Program-made: the position numbers and the translations under genes
Shown here: positions 11,991 to 22,804 of the stretch, one piece after another
How positions within the stretch are numbered: the stretch's first letter is position 1
Layout of the letters: each line of letters begins with the position of its first letter
Assembly: GCA_025642065.1 (NCBI GenBank)
Contig: JAODUP010000065.1
Location: forward strand, 1,263,562 to 1,327,561
Reading direction: 5' to 3'
Origin: Paralvinella palmiformis
Lineage: Eukaryota > Annelida > Polychaeta > Terebellida > Alvinellidae
DNA: 64,000 nucleotides
Notes under the pieces: generated by a model
The model's input: the letters and a program-made list of their open reading frames with translations, nothing else
Databases searched by the model: none
Told to the model about the DNA's origin: nothing

Positions 11991-12419
11991 TTGTTATAAA
12001 TTTCATCATTTGTTGATGTAAAATTTATGGGATTCTGCTCCATGGTATTTTTTTAATTGTATTAACGGGAGTTCTATTATTTAATTCCCTCCAAGAATTT
12101 CGCATGTTTCTGCGAATGACCCGACGGGCCCTGGCATATTCGATTTTGTCATTTTTAAATGTTCATGGGAGGGATGTCTTTTAAATTGGTTTAAAGCTCT
12201 CTTTCTTTGTTTCAGAGCTTCCTCGCATTCTCCATTCCACCAGGGCTTTGTGGAGTTTTCTTGGAACTGTAGAGGATTTTGGTATCGTTATTTCTGCTAC
12301 GAAGTGTAGCACTGATGTAAAGAGTTCACAGCGGTTTTCTTTGATAGTTTTGAAGGTGTTTCTATTTATTTATTGGCTACATTTAAATTTGAAGTTGTAA
12401 CAGTCTGCTTTTTAGAACT

Positions 12420-13099
12420 TCATTTTGGTGTATTTAAAAGTGCTGCCTTGTTATTATAATGCAGAAATGTTGGGAAATGATCACTGCCACAGAAATCACC
12501 ATGTACAGACCATTCGCAATCAATAAATAATGATGGGCTGCACAGGGGCAAGTCTATGGCAGATGATGACCCAGTTGCTGGATGGATACATTTATGTGTG
12601 TTACCACTCCACAAGCACAGTTCATTGTGTTCAATGAAGTTTTCTAATGTGTTGCCCTTGATATGGCTTTGTGTATTTCTCCTAATGGTGCTGTGGGCAT
12701 TCATATTGCGAATTAAAATGAAAGGGAAAGGAAGCTGGCTTATCCAGTTTATTTTCACCTAATGGATAGCTTGGTGGAATATATATAGAACACAATGTCA
12801 TGGTCTTGTTGGGTAACAACATCACAGCAACTGCCTGCAGATTGCCCTTTAAATTAATATTTCGGTTGGGGAATCTACTTTGTTATCATAATGGTGACTC
12901 CACCAGAAGCTCTAGTGTCAAGGGCTTCAGAAAATATATAAAAAGAAGAATATTTTCTAAAATTAATTATATTTGAAATTTTCATATAGGTTTCTTGGCA
13001 GCAGAATGAAATTGGGTCATAGTCCCGCATTAGCATTTTTATTTCATATATATTCTTTCTAAATCCTGTACAGTCCCAATTTAGTATAGACTGGTACAT
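12420..13099 (-). mobile_element. APE-type endonuclease domain (copy 2)
   Basis: Two frames joined by a frameshift near 12760-12870. The first (12875-13099) has LNWDCTGFRKN and CCQETYMKI with the catalytic Glu retained. The second (12420-12758) has FILIRNMNAHSTIRRN, where the usual GDMNAH.. W has become RNMNAH..R, then SSSAIDLPLC and GSDHFPTFLHY. The loss of Asp in the GDxN motif makes it catalytically dead even if the frame were intact. It is the nearest relative of the copy at 909-1589. Confidence 0.87.
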
Positions 13100-13449
13100 T
13101 TTTATTTCTTGATAATTTATTCTAGATGGGTCCCCGATTGGCCATGATTATCCTAGATTATCCACGTCATCATAATCTATGAAAGACCCATCCAGAATAT
13201 CCTCCAATATATTGTAGTTATTTCAGACAGTGTCTTTTGTTGGGGGTGGGGGGGTGTAGACTTAGATGTGAGGGCTTATGTTTGTTTGCACTTCTTTTCA
13301 TAGACACTGCCTGAGATGTTGGGGACTCCATCATTGGCTAATGTGATGGGGTATCCCCGTTTTTTGTTTGTGGCCTAATTGTTGTGGCTGGTGTTACCGT
13401 TGACTGTGCTGCGTTAGTAGCAGTCATGGTAGACACAGCCTTAGATATA

Positions 13450-14600
13450 AGTTTCTGCACTTTGTTCAGCTTCTAGGCCCCGAGTGGCCAGGTCATTTCA
13501 GTCTGGCAGGCAAAACTGCATTTGTTTGCCTCAGCGACATCAGAATATGATTTCACTAAAGTAGGAGTATTACCCTTCTGTTCGATAATTCCTCTTGTCA
13601 CCTTGAAGGGCTGGATCTCCATCACAATTAACGCAGTTAGATATTTGGCTACAGTCCCCATCCTCATGACCTGTTTTGCCACATTTGGCACAGGAAAGCT
13701 ATCGCTTACAGGCCATTATGTGGTATCCGTACCTTTGGCACTTGAAACACCGCAGTGGATTAGGGATGTAGGCATCAACCTTAACCCTAAGGAATCCAAA
13801 TTTTACAGAAGCAGGAAGGACGTGGAGTCCAAACGTGTGGATGATGGTGCCGGTATATACTCGGCGACCATCACGCTGGACCCTAACTTTCCTTACTTAT
13901 GTAATGCCCTGTGCTGACATAGTAGCCTGTATCTCCTCTTCTGATGTATCGGTCAGGTCACAACAGCGTATGACCCCTGTGTTCGAGTTCATGGTACGAT
14001 GAGGGACTACTTTTATCGGATAATCTGCCAGCACTGTGGAACGCAGCAAACAGTCTGAATGGCTCTTCTTGGGTAGCTCAATAATGATGACTCCAGATCT
14101 GAGCCTTTTGCAATGGCAAAGGGATTGGGCTTTGCCAAGGGGATGTCCTTAATAGTGCGCTGTATCACCACAAACCTAGATCATAGTGTTAGAAATGGTT
14201 CCTCGGTGTCCGATGAAGGATCGACATCTAGAGCACGCTTTCTGTGAAAGTTCTTTTGAGGGGGGTGTTGCGTATCCATATTTTGTTATATTTGTTTCGG
14301 CACAAATGCTTCCACCCGCCTTGGAGTCCAACAAGGGGATGCACCGAAGTGTTGTAAACCAGCACTTGTACATCAGGGATACAACTGTGTTATACCCCCA
14401 GAAGACAGTATTACAAGGGAGAATCGAGTGGAGGAGTGTCATCCACCCGATTACCCAAAATAACACCATCCTCCAAGGTTGACCCATCAGCCATTGCCTT
14501 ATGGTTAGTGAGGGCTTAAGGACCAAAATTTCGAAAACAATCACCTCCAGAGCTGAACGTGACTAGCAGATTGGTCAGATCGGTCCTTTCTTATCTCCCG
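13450..14600 (-). mobile_element. LINE ORF1 (gag-like, RRM-type region plus zinc knuckles) (copy 2)
   Basis: Near 13880-14000 the minus strand reads VIRCCDLTDTSEEEIQATMS, then RVQRDGRRVYTGTIIHTFG, then VKVDAYIPNPLRCFKCQ. This is the usual lead-in from the RNA-binding core to the knuckles in Jockey ORF1 proteins. The first knuckle reads CFKCQRYGYHIMAC, with Tyr where the metal-binding His of CX2CX4HX4C should be. The second, CAKCGKTGHEDGDC, is canonical. A third partial one reads CVNCDGDP. ORF1 proteins bind LINE RNA. At least one in-frame stop lies between the knuckles. The N-terminal part (14176-14544) is open but not diagnostic. Confidence 0.78.
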
Positions 14601-14861
14601 TCTTAGAAGGAAATTAGGGCTAAAGAAGTGTGTTGCAGTGTTTCCACCACTCAACTACCAGGATTCCCTTTTCCTCTCCTACCGGTCGCAACCCACGCAA
14701 ACAGGTTGCCCCTTTTAGTTGCCTTTTACGACATGCAGGGGATACAGCGAACCTATTCTAAATCTCAGACCGGCAGGAGGGCTTATAAATCCAGACCAAC
14801 TGTCGATCAAACACAGGGAAGTGGGCTTATGCTCTGTTAAGTGTGCTTTCTTATGGATAGA

Positions 14862-16740
14862 ATGAATGAATGAATGTGGTTTTACGGCACATCGGCAACA
14901 ATGGTCATGTTGTGCTAAACTAGTTAATGGTTTATGTTAAAATCACAAGCTTATTATTCTAAGAAAACATTCTTCCTCTACTCTATCAATAAAAACAGTG
15001 AAGACCAGTTTCCGCCTGTATATAATTAATGTTATACAAATTATATGTAGTTTATAAAGACCAGCTTCACGTAAAAATTGAAGCACCACTTTGAAGTTAA
15101 TATCTTTAAAAAGTTCATTTAAAGTTGAAACATTGAAGAATTGTTTCGGATGTTATTAAACTCAACACAGTGTAGGTTTAAATGTTCCATTGCGAGAATT
15201 TGGTGGCACGAAATACAGAACTGGGGACTCTCCCCAGCTAACATATATTTGTGTGTAAGATAGGTATGCCCTATGTGTGCACGAGAAACTAATTCTTCTG
15301 ATCTCTTTAGGTTTTCGGTGAGCCAGTCTCCAAGGAGAGGTCTGACAAAATGTAATTTTTTGGAAATTTGATCCTCCCAATGTTGCTGCCATTTTGTTCT
15401 GTAGTGATATCTTAAGGTATGCCTAAAGTCTAAGTGGAGTAATTTGTTTCTTAAGCTGAAGGGCCCGTTTAGCAGGAACATCAGCCTTTACATTTTCCTT
15501 TTATGCCCATGTGAATTGGTACCCAACAAAATATGTGTTTTTCCCATTAGTATCGTGTGTATTTGTTAGCAATTTCTAAAGTAATACTATTGTCGATTTG
15601 TAGACCTCCAATTGCTTGGAGGCTGGATAATGAATCGATGCAAATGACTTATTTATTATGGATTGATCTATCTATTTCAAGGCCAATAAGATGGCTCGAA
15701 GTTCAAATGGAAGCTTCATCAGGTAGACGTTCTGTCAAACACCTGTTACCCATTATAGCAGCGGAATCAAATCGATTGTCTTTCATCGGTGTAAATAAAC
15801 TTGAAAGAGGGATACTGCTGTTTTATTTCTGTAAATTTGATAATGAACAAATTTGGGCTCGTGTCTATTTATTTTCTGGATGAATGGAGATCGTATCGGA
15901 TAATGGGAAACTTCATATCTCATTTTGGCCTTCCAGGAATCATATTAGTTGCTACTTGCTTGATGTTTATATTTATATTTTTTCAATATCTGTTGGATGC
16001 GTATACCAAAGATAAGTATTGCATTTGGTTTATTGTCAATTGTAATGAAATATGTCTAAATATGTTAGGTTCTGAGGTTTTGATTTTAGTTTAAGTGCAT
16101 ATTGAAGTGATAACTTTTCGCGTCTAATGATGGTTCATTGGGTTCCACATAAAGGCTTTCCATTGGAGCTGTACGGAAAGCTCCCAAGCAGAAGCTCAAT
16201 CCTTGATTTTGTATTGTGTCTCATGATATTATGTATGATAGTCGTGCCGATCCATATACAATACATCCATAATCTAATTAAGATCGAATTAGGGCTTTGT
16301 AAAGACTTTGCGATCAGCTACCCAGTCCATATGTGATATTACGTTCAGAAGGTTGAGAGCATTTTGACACCCAAAAATTTGTATTCGTTTAAAACTGGTA
16401 TTCGGATTTCATTTATTGTAAGGTATGGCTCTGGATGAGGGGTTCGCAGGTTGCAAAAGTGCAAACACACAGTTTTGAACATGGAAAATTGAAAACCATT
16501 GCTATCTGCCTATCTTTTGAGTTTTATTTAAACATAGTTGGAGCGGTATGTTAATTGTGTGTATATGCTTGGACTTGTAGCAGATCAACATAGTGTCATC
16601 CGGCATTGACTGTTCTCAATATGTTGATGACTGTCATTTACTACAAGTTTTTACTATGCCATTTATGTTTACACTATATAAAATGTTGGTTTGAGTCATA
16701 CCGTCTTCGTCGATTTAACATAGGTAGCGGTCAAGCTCTC
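14862..16740 (-). mobile_element. Jockey-like LINE, copy 3 (3' half only)
   Basis: On the minus strand about 16330-16700 gives an RT C-terminal part (NGFQFSMFKTVCLHFCN, then IPVLNEYKFLGV) matching copy 2. About 15700-15800 gives an RNase H remnant (FIYTDER, then NRFDSAAIMGNRCLTERLPD). About 15119-15481 gives the C-terminal tail. The 3' untranslated part ends at 14862-14880 in a (CATT)n-type tail (plus strand gaatgaatgaatg) preceded by a conserved block (tttagcacaacatgaccatt on the minus strand). A simple-repeat tail is typical of Jockey-group 3' ends. The element lies immediately 5' of copy 2. Confidence 0.8.
15119..15481 (-). mobile_element. LINE ORF2 C-terminal region (copy 3)
   Basis: A 120-residue frame: RTKWQQHWEDQISKKLHFVR, then PLLGDWLTENLKRSEELVSR, then AHIGHTYLTHKYMLAGESP, then QFCISCHQILAMEHLNLHC. 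The pattern (W..W, then R.EE...R.RIGHTYLTH, then a C..C...H...C knuckle) is shared with the end of copy 2 at 9802-9996. The frame ends at a stop before the 3' tail. It is a fragment of a longer ORF2 polyprotein, so the apparent start Met is not a real start. Confidence 0.85.
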
Positions 16741-16744
16741 CTCG

Positions 16745-17429
16745 GATCCTTTTAATGGATCCTTGTGTTAGTGTAGTGTCACGCACAGGGGCAAATGTAT
16801 GGCAGTTTTGTCGATACGCATGAAACGAACTCCGTAATTGGATTCAGTATTCCCAATATTTGCGTAACACATTGCATGGGTGAGCACATTTGTGTAATGG
16901 GATATACGCCCTTGCATAAACGATCTAAATGTAACACGCGCCAAAATCATAATAATACATATATGATTAGTTCCCCGGTAAAATAATATTTCCTAAAGTC
17001 TACATTAAATATTTTTAAATCTTCATTAAAATCAATTTACATTATTTTAAAATAATTTATTTAACCCATTGAAAGCTATACTAAAAATCCCCTACAAGTC
17101 AACATGAATAAGTAAGGCTTAGCTGTATCGAAAAGGCCGTACCAACAACACGTGGAGTGGCATACGGTAATAGATGTTTCAGAAAGCTGCTGCAACCTTA
17201 TGGAATAATATTCCATTAACCATCAGACCCCTGATACCTCCAAAAAGAAGATAAAAACTATTTTTTTTGTTTCAGCCTTTCCTAGCTGAATATATTACGT
17301 GTTTGGCTGGAAAGAATTATGTATTTTTAAAGATGTAAATCTGTTACATCCACAGAATTATTTGTTGTCAATCGCCTTAGAATAACCTTCTTACAGGTTA
17401 TATAGGGCGCTATATACATTTTGTATATT
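16745..17429. other. Non-coding, no gene seen
   Basis: No recognisable family. The 3' portion contains a gcgctatatacattttgtatatta block (about 17406-17429) that resembles the tail of invertebrate SINEs and leads into the minisatellite. Confidence 0.45.
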
Positions 17430-17945
17430 ATTATATGAAACGGAAATGTGTGTAATGAGCACGCCACAAGTAGCGTTATTGCAACTTACATGTTCACGTT
17501 ACGATTTCTGTTTGTACTATATGAAACGGAAATGTGTATCCAGCATGCCATGCGTGGCGTTATAGAACCGTACGTGTGCGTGTTATAATTTGATGTATTA
17601 TATTAAACAAAAATGTGTGTCCTGATCATGCAATGCCTAGAAAATAGCACCGTACATGTTATAATTTCATGTTCTACTGCTCCGAAACAGTTGTGCGCTT
17701 AGATCATACCACGGATCGCATATAGCACTATATATATATATATATAAAATAGAGAGAGAGAGAGACGTTATGATTTAATGTACTGCATCGTCCGGAAATA
17801 TTGTTCACATGTATTGCTTAGAACACCCTACACACGCGCGTTATGGTTTTATGTTGTACTACATAGTCGGGAAAAGTAGAGCGTCCCGCTCATGCCATAA
17901 AGCACATTGATTTAATGTTGTACTGTATTTCACACGTTATGATTA
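17430..17945 (+). repeat. Degenerate minisatellite, about six copies of a ~66-108 bp unit
   Basis: A recurring unit carries three landmarks in order: a (g/t)tactatatgaaacgg-aaatg-like box, a cat-gccatgcgta-gcgttatag-acc box, and an acgtg(t)gcgttatgattt box. Unit starts fall at about 17430, 17516, 17598, 17672, 17780, 17853 and 17919 (the last truncated). The fourth is lengthened by an internal (TA)n(GA)n tract at 17731-17765. Divergence between units is high, so the array is old. Confidence 0.75.
17731..17765. repeat. (TA)n(GA)n compound microsatellite
   Basis: A short TA run followed by a GA run, inside the fourth minisatellite unit. Confidence 0.9.
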
Positions 17946-18683
17946 TAAGGTTAGTCCGTAAGGTGCTGCTACCTAATCTTTGCAAATGTACATAGCATTG
18001 TGTTGCCATTTATAAAACGACTGCCTCCAACGTAAACGCGTCAAGTTTGTTACAACATTGACCCAGTAGCCAAACATTAGACCACATTTGTGTGTTCTGA
18101 CGAATTCTAATTAAACCCGATATATTCAAAGCTAGAATTAATTACATCTACAGTTGTACTGACGTATTATAGATTTAGCAATGTGATGAAAATTGGAAAG
18201 CCACTAGAACTTGTTGAGGTCATAGCGGTAGACTGGCCTTTACCGGAGAACCCACGGATCCCGGAAATAAATACGTACGGTATGTATACATGACGTGCGT
18301 GACATGGTACGTGATATGACGTTGAAATTCAACGTCATTGTCTATACCTCGACCCAATATCCAAGAATGGATAATACAGAGAATGTACCTCTACTGAATA
18401 CCTGAAACTATTTTCTTTAATGCTTATCAGTGGCCATGTCTGATGAAACGGAGATCATTGTCAGCAAAGTTATATTAATTCCATTTGGATGAATTATTAA
18501 TATTATTGTCGAGTTATTGTGAAGGTGTTCAAGTTATTAGTAGAAGGAAGATTAGTTGCTATGGAGAAAGCAATTGTGAAAATTTGAAGATTTCCAAGCT
18601 TTATTGGTGTGACAAATGATATCCACATACCCATCAGAGAGAGCTTGAATTAGTATAGTTTGATAATTGCTTTGTGGTGGTAG

Positions 18684-19079
18684 TTAGGAATGGGAGAAAT
18701 CACAGCCTTTAATAAGAGCACTGGTGTATGTGCTCAGGTCAACTAGAAAAATCCCATCTTTCTTGATGAGTTTTAGCAAGGGAAGTGATTGGTAACCATC
18801 ATCTACTTCACATACCTGATCATCAACTTGCATAGATTTGATTGATTTGGGAGGAGCTGGGTCAATATTGACAGTCAAATCAGGCCTAAAGCTACAGCCA
18901 AAAGGAACATCTTTAACTTGACCTTTACCCTTCCCTTTCTCCTTTGTGTTCTCAGTACCAACTTTCGTATTTTTCTCAGTCTCAGTCCTTTCTCTGATAG
19001 GAGTGCTCGTTAAGACTAAAATGGCACCTTTCTTTTGAACTCTTTTATTCTTCCGAGGGGATGATTTGGGAATTGGCAA
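18684..19079 (-). mobile_element. C-terminal frame of pogo-like transposase
   Basis: A 131-residue open frame starting with the basic PIPKSSPRKNKR tract. The LTSTPIRERTE motif is the C-terminal signature often seen in pogo/Tigger proteins (S..lTdTP.k..iE). The remaining 90 residues (RPDLTVNIDPAPPKSIKSMQ, then VDDQVCEVDDGYQSL) are not recognised and may be element-specific. The preceding frame (19140-19390) is in a different phase. Confidence 0.7.
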
Positions 19080-20270
19080 TATGTTTTCAAATGTTGAGAC
19101 ATCTGCTTCACCTCCATGATGCTTATTCGTCTCATGGCCTTACTTTTCTGCTTTATCCTCTATGCTAGTTGCAATTGTATCGTGATTCCCAGCTAACGGT
19201 TCATCAATGGGGCCTTGACCAATGATGGAGGATTCAGGGTCTAGGTCACTGGTAGAGCATTCGATTCCCTCTGCAATTTCGCAGTGGTTCCATTGGATGG
19301 TCAGCGACGAGGGAAGGAGCAAACTCTTCATCACCAAAGATATTGTAATAGAAGGGAGATTTTCTTATTGGTCAAAACCCATATATAATATTTTGTGATG
19401 TGAACACATGATGTAAAGTATACTGACTTGCCTATTACCAAGCCGTTAGTGTCTAGTGAACCGTTGATAGCTAGGCTTCACGCAGTTCACAGAAACACCC
19501 GGAGCGTGATAAAGCAAGCGGCAGGCATCATACTATTTAGAAATAACTAATAAATTTGATATTAATGGAAAAACAACGACTTAAAAAGAGAGTGTCAGAT
19601 TACTGGGATTATTTAATAAACGATAAAAACCGTGATATGAAATCCAAACGAGATAGAGTTAAATTTATATAAGTGGGCATGCACCGATATGAAAAGATAA
19701 TACTAAGTCAATTAGAAACAAATTATCTTTAGAGTTATCAATTAAGTACTGATACGATCAGATAATTGATGCCTGGCCGCAAGTATCACGCTGGGTCCCT
19801 GGTCCGGGGAATGGCTGTATAAGCCAGTAGCGACTGACTCATGGCACAGGCTGTGCCGAATAAACGACAGCCTGGTGATTCTCCCCAACAACAAAGCCAA
19901 CTCATGGCAGAGAGCGAATAAGTAGTGAATGAAGCAGTGTCTCTCGCAACTAGATATAGCGACATATAGGCTATACTGAGGTGGAAAGGTCAAAATAACC
20001 CCATTTTCTTTTGCAAAGTTGATGACCTGAGCCCAAACGGGGAATCGTGGTTATACAAGACAACCCCAATACTGCCGGGTGAAGCTCCTCTCAATATGTT
20101 GTAACAAAAATGACCCTAGGAAATACAAACATTGGTGGGACATAATTCTCAAAAGTATATTGATGGGCATTAGCATTGTAACTAATGTTCCACACTCTGC
20201 TGATGTTCCTTTTCCGACTTGTTTTTCCTGTCTAGGAGCTATAACCTGGAACTTCCCCATATCTTGAACT
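18684..20270 (-). mobile_element. pogo/Tigger-like DDE transposase remnant A
   Basis: Read leftward. At 20160-20270: MGKFQVIAPRQEKQVGKGTS, then AECGTLVTMLMPIN, the block that in Tigger-type transposases reads vlA.+g.KQVGKvTSaErGtLVT (normally followed by PPmFVFPR, present at 20110-20160 in another frame). At 19742-20010: VINFAKENGVILTFPPQYS, the second DDE strand region. At 19290-19390: NIFGDEEFAPSLVADHPMEP, the conserved segment after the catalytic core. At 18684-19079: PIPKSSPRKNKRVQKKGAI, then LVLTSTPIRER, the basic C-terminal tail. The order and orientation agree with one element. Frames shift at least three times and the Asp motifs are not all intact. Confidence 0.82.
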
Positions 20271-20838
20271 TGTCATGGTAGTTAGGCCCACTGTTTCCCG
20301 CTATTTCCTATAATAATAATTTCTAAATAGTGACAACAAATAATTGTGCTTCGTGCCTCTCAATATCTCTCCCACAGAGGACAAATTACTGGATTATTAA
20401 AAATAAAGGGGGACGTTAAAGACCCCATGAGGCAGTAAAACACTCTGGCAGTGACCACCTTCAGGATATTTCGGCTTCATCTTTCCGTACTGCTCCCCTG
20501 TGAGTGGTAGGGGAGGAGTATTTTCAACCACTCCAACATAGAGGCTCCCTGAAAAACAAATCAATCAATCAATAACTTGCTATCAGATTCACTTCTATGA
20601 TTGTCAAAATAATAACAGAGCAATATGTCCAGTGAGAAAACGTTGTAGCGTTAATATTTCTCCTGCCCAGAACTGTGACATCTGTCAACTAATTCCACTA
20701 AACAGACCTTTATGTTGGATTTTTATTCTGGTAATTTATTGTCATAAATGTTCAAAATAAATAAATAAATACACCATAAGACTATAAGTGTCATTGGAGT
20801 TCCAATGGATGTTGATATTATTTGGTACCTACAACGGA
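20110..20838. repeat. Tandem unit copy I, S segment
   Basis: A 0.73 kb segment (landmarks gacataattctcaaaagta at 20139 and ggtacctacaacgg ending at 20838) that recurs at 21391-22118 and 22805-23510 with almost no differences. It contains the pogo transposase block (20160-20270, minus) and a headless SINE body (20400-20575). Copy I is the one whose left flank continues naturally into the rest of the pogo transposase, so it is probably the original junction. Confidence 0.9.
20400..20575 (+). repeat. SINE body without tRNA head, unit I
   Basis: Runs from ataaagggggacgttaaaga to a (caat)n tail, gaaaaacaaatcaatcaatc. The body matches 52992-53144 downstream of a tRNA-like head, so this copy is a 5'-truncated member of that SINE. 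It also occurs at about 21680-21857 and 23060-23239. Confidence 0.75.
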
Positions 20839-21390
20839 CTTTTAAAAACAGAGTGTCAGATTACTTTTTGGGGTTATTTAATAAACTCATAAAAACCGGG
20901 CATAAATTTCCCAAACCGGAAAATTAAATTTATATAATCATCCCGTATAAAAGATTTAAAACTTTTTGTAATTAAAACCAGTATTTCTCTCAGAGTTCTT
21001 CAGCTTAAATATGTAGGGATCCCCCGGTTTAATAAATGTGGCCGTTAAGGGAACACGGCTTTTGGGTCCATTTTGGGGGAAACGCATACCCGGAAAATTA
21101 AACTCATGGCACAGAACTGTGCCGAATTTTAATTCATTAGCCTTATTCTGCCCTCAAAAAGCCAACCCCAAAGACAATAATTTAGTGAATAAACAGGGGT
21201 CTCAACGCCAAACTACAACATAGGGGGAAAAAATATACTATTAATGATCCGAAAGGGCCCCCAAAGGTCGACCCCATCATGCCTTTTCCAAAGTTGAGCC
21301 TAGCCCCAAAATGGGCCAATTGGTTAATCAACCACAAAACCCGTAATAATACCGTGTGACGCTCTCTCAATCAGAGAGTAGGACAAACAA
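20839..21390. other. Hybrid-consensus segment (probable assembly artefact)
   Basis: This block alternates every few bases between two unrelated neighbours: X (19579-20109, left flank of the first S copy) and B (22119-22810, right flank of the second). X-specific runs include gagtgtcagattact and actcatggcacag. B-specific runs include tatttctctcag, aacgcataccc and aatatactatta. Homopolymers are inflated (for example gggcccccaaagg). No ordinary recombination interleaves two sequences at this scale; merging two read populations in a consensus step does. Confidence 0.85.
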
Positions 21391-22804
21391 ATGACCCTAG
21401 GAAATACAAACATTGGTGGGACATAATTCTCAAAAGTATTGATGGGCATTAGCATTGTAACTAATGTTCCACACTCTGCTGATGTTCCTTTTCCGACTTG
21501 TTTTTCCTGTCTAGGAGCTATAACCTGGAACTTCCCCATATCTTGAACTTGTCATGGTAGTTAGGCCCACTGTTTCCCGCTATTTCCTATAATAATAATT
21601 TCTAAATAGTGACAACAAATAATTGTGCTTCGTGCCTCTCAATATCTCTCCCACAGAGGACAAATTACTGGATTATTAAAAATAAAGGGGGACGTTAAAG
21701 ACCCCATGAGGCAGTAAAACACTCTGGCAGTGACCACCTTCAGGATATTTCGGCTTCATCTTTCCGTACTGCTCCCCTGTGAGTGGTAGGGGAGGAGTAT
21801 TTTCAACCACTCCAACATAGAGGCTCCCTGAAAAACAAATCAATCAATCAATAACTTGCTATCAGATTCACTTCTATGATTGTCAAAATAATAACAGAGC
21901 AATATGTCCAGTGAGAAAACGTTGTAGCGTTAATATTTCTCCTGCCCAGAACTGTGACATCTGTCAACTAATTCCACTAAACAGACCTTTATGTTGGATT
22001 TTTATTCTGGTAATTTATTGTCATAAATGTTCAAAATAAATAAATAAATACACCATAAGACTATAAGTGTCATTGGAGTTCCAATGGATGTTGCATATTA
22101 TTTTGGTACCTACAACGGCATGTCTTTATGATATAAACATGTGTGATGCAGATTATCGTTATGTCACGGACTTAGTATTCTGAAATTCTCATTTATCCGA
22201 CATATTTCCAAACCTTGGAGCATTAACTGATTCTGACCGTATTATCATCCTCGTCATCATGTTATTATTATTGTAATTAAACCTAGGTATTTCTCTCAGT
22301 GTTGCTTCTAGGCTCTAGCCTATGTGAGGGAGCTCCCCCTTAGGTTTTAAAAATGTGGAGGATTTTAAGGTAACACGGGCATTTGGCATGAATACCATTT
22401 AGGGGTGCAAACGCATACCCCCGGAATATTTAAACTGAACATGTAAAAGCACAGAACATTTTGATATTTTAATTTTCATTAGCATCTTATTGTGCCCGTT
22501 CAGAAATAGGCAACAAATACATATACACTTTACTTAATAGCAGGCGATCTCAACGCCAATACTACAACATGGGGATACAAAATATACTATTAAATGATCC
22601 CGAAGTCCCCATCACTGTCTATGGGTCGACCCTCGATCATGCCATTTTCCACTGAAGTTGCAGCCATAGCAGACTGGAGCCAATTAGAAGCTCTAACCTC
22701 AGACCACATAACCACAGTAATAATACTATGTGACGCTTTTACGAACATACCAGAGAGCCTAGGACAATACAAATGGGACACCAACAAAGCAAACTGGAAA
22801 CAAT
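21391..22804. repeat. Tandem unit copy II (S + B)
   Basis: S segment 21391-22118, then B segment 22119-22804. B holds the end of a LINE endonuclease (GDLNANTTTWGYKI at about 22531, plus strand). It is followed directly by unit III, with a spacing of 1391 bp measured at gacataattc (21420 to 22811). Confidence 0.9.
22531..22800 (+). mobile_element. LINE endonuclease C-terminal part (unit II copy)
   Basis: Reads YLIAGDLNANTTTWGYKIY (the GDxNA..xxW motif of APE endonucleases), then in shifted frames VPITVYGSTLDHAIF, then IADWSQLEALTSDHITTVI (the SDH catalytic pair) and YKWDTNKANWKQ (the start of the linker to RT). It is truncated by the tandem-unit junction at about 22800. Its identical twin in unit III continues further. 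Confidence 0.78.

Larger units (their letters stand above)
9780..14860 (-). mobile_element. Jockey-like LINE, near full-length degenerate copy 2
   Basis: Reading leftward from about 14600, this copy carries a gag-like ORF1 with zinc knuckles (13450-14600), an APE endonuclease (12420-13100), a linker (12000-12400), reverse transcriptase (10966-11990), RNase H (about 10070-10500) and a C-terminal Cys-His knuckle (9802-9996). This order (ORF1, EN, RT, RNH) is typical of Jockey/I-group LINEs. Stops, frameshifts and an internal RT deletion show it is dead. Its 5' side abuts the 3' tail of copy 3 at about 14862. Confidence 0.88.

Noticed and set aside
13522..13917. 131-codon plus-strand open frame
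   Set aside because: Antisense to LINE ORF1 with its zinc knuckles; no motif of its own.
17430..17945. Possible CRISPR-like array (regular repeats)
   Set aside because: Repeats are long, degenerate and without unique spacers, and the setting is animal DNA; it is a minisatellite.
20839..21390. Gene conversion or mosaic recombination as an explanation of the hybrid block
   Set aside because: The switches between parents occur every few bases with homopolymer inflation, which recombination does not produce; a consensus artefact fits better.
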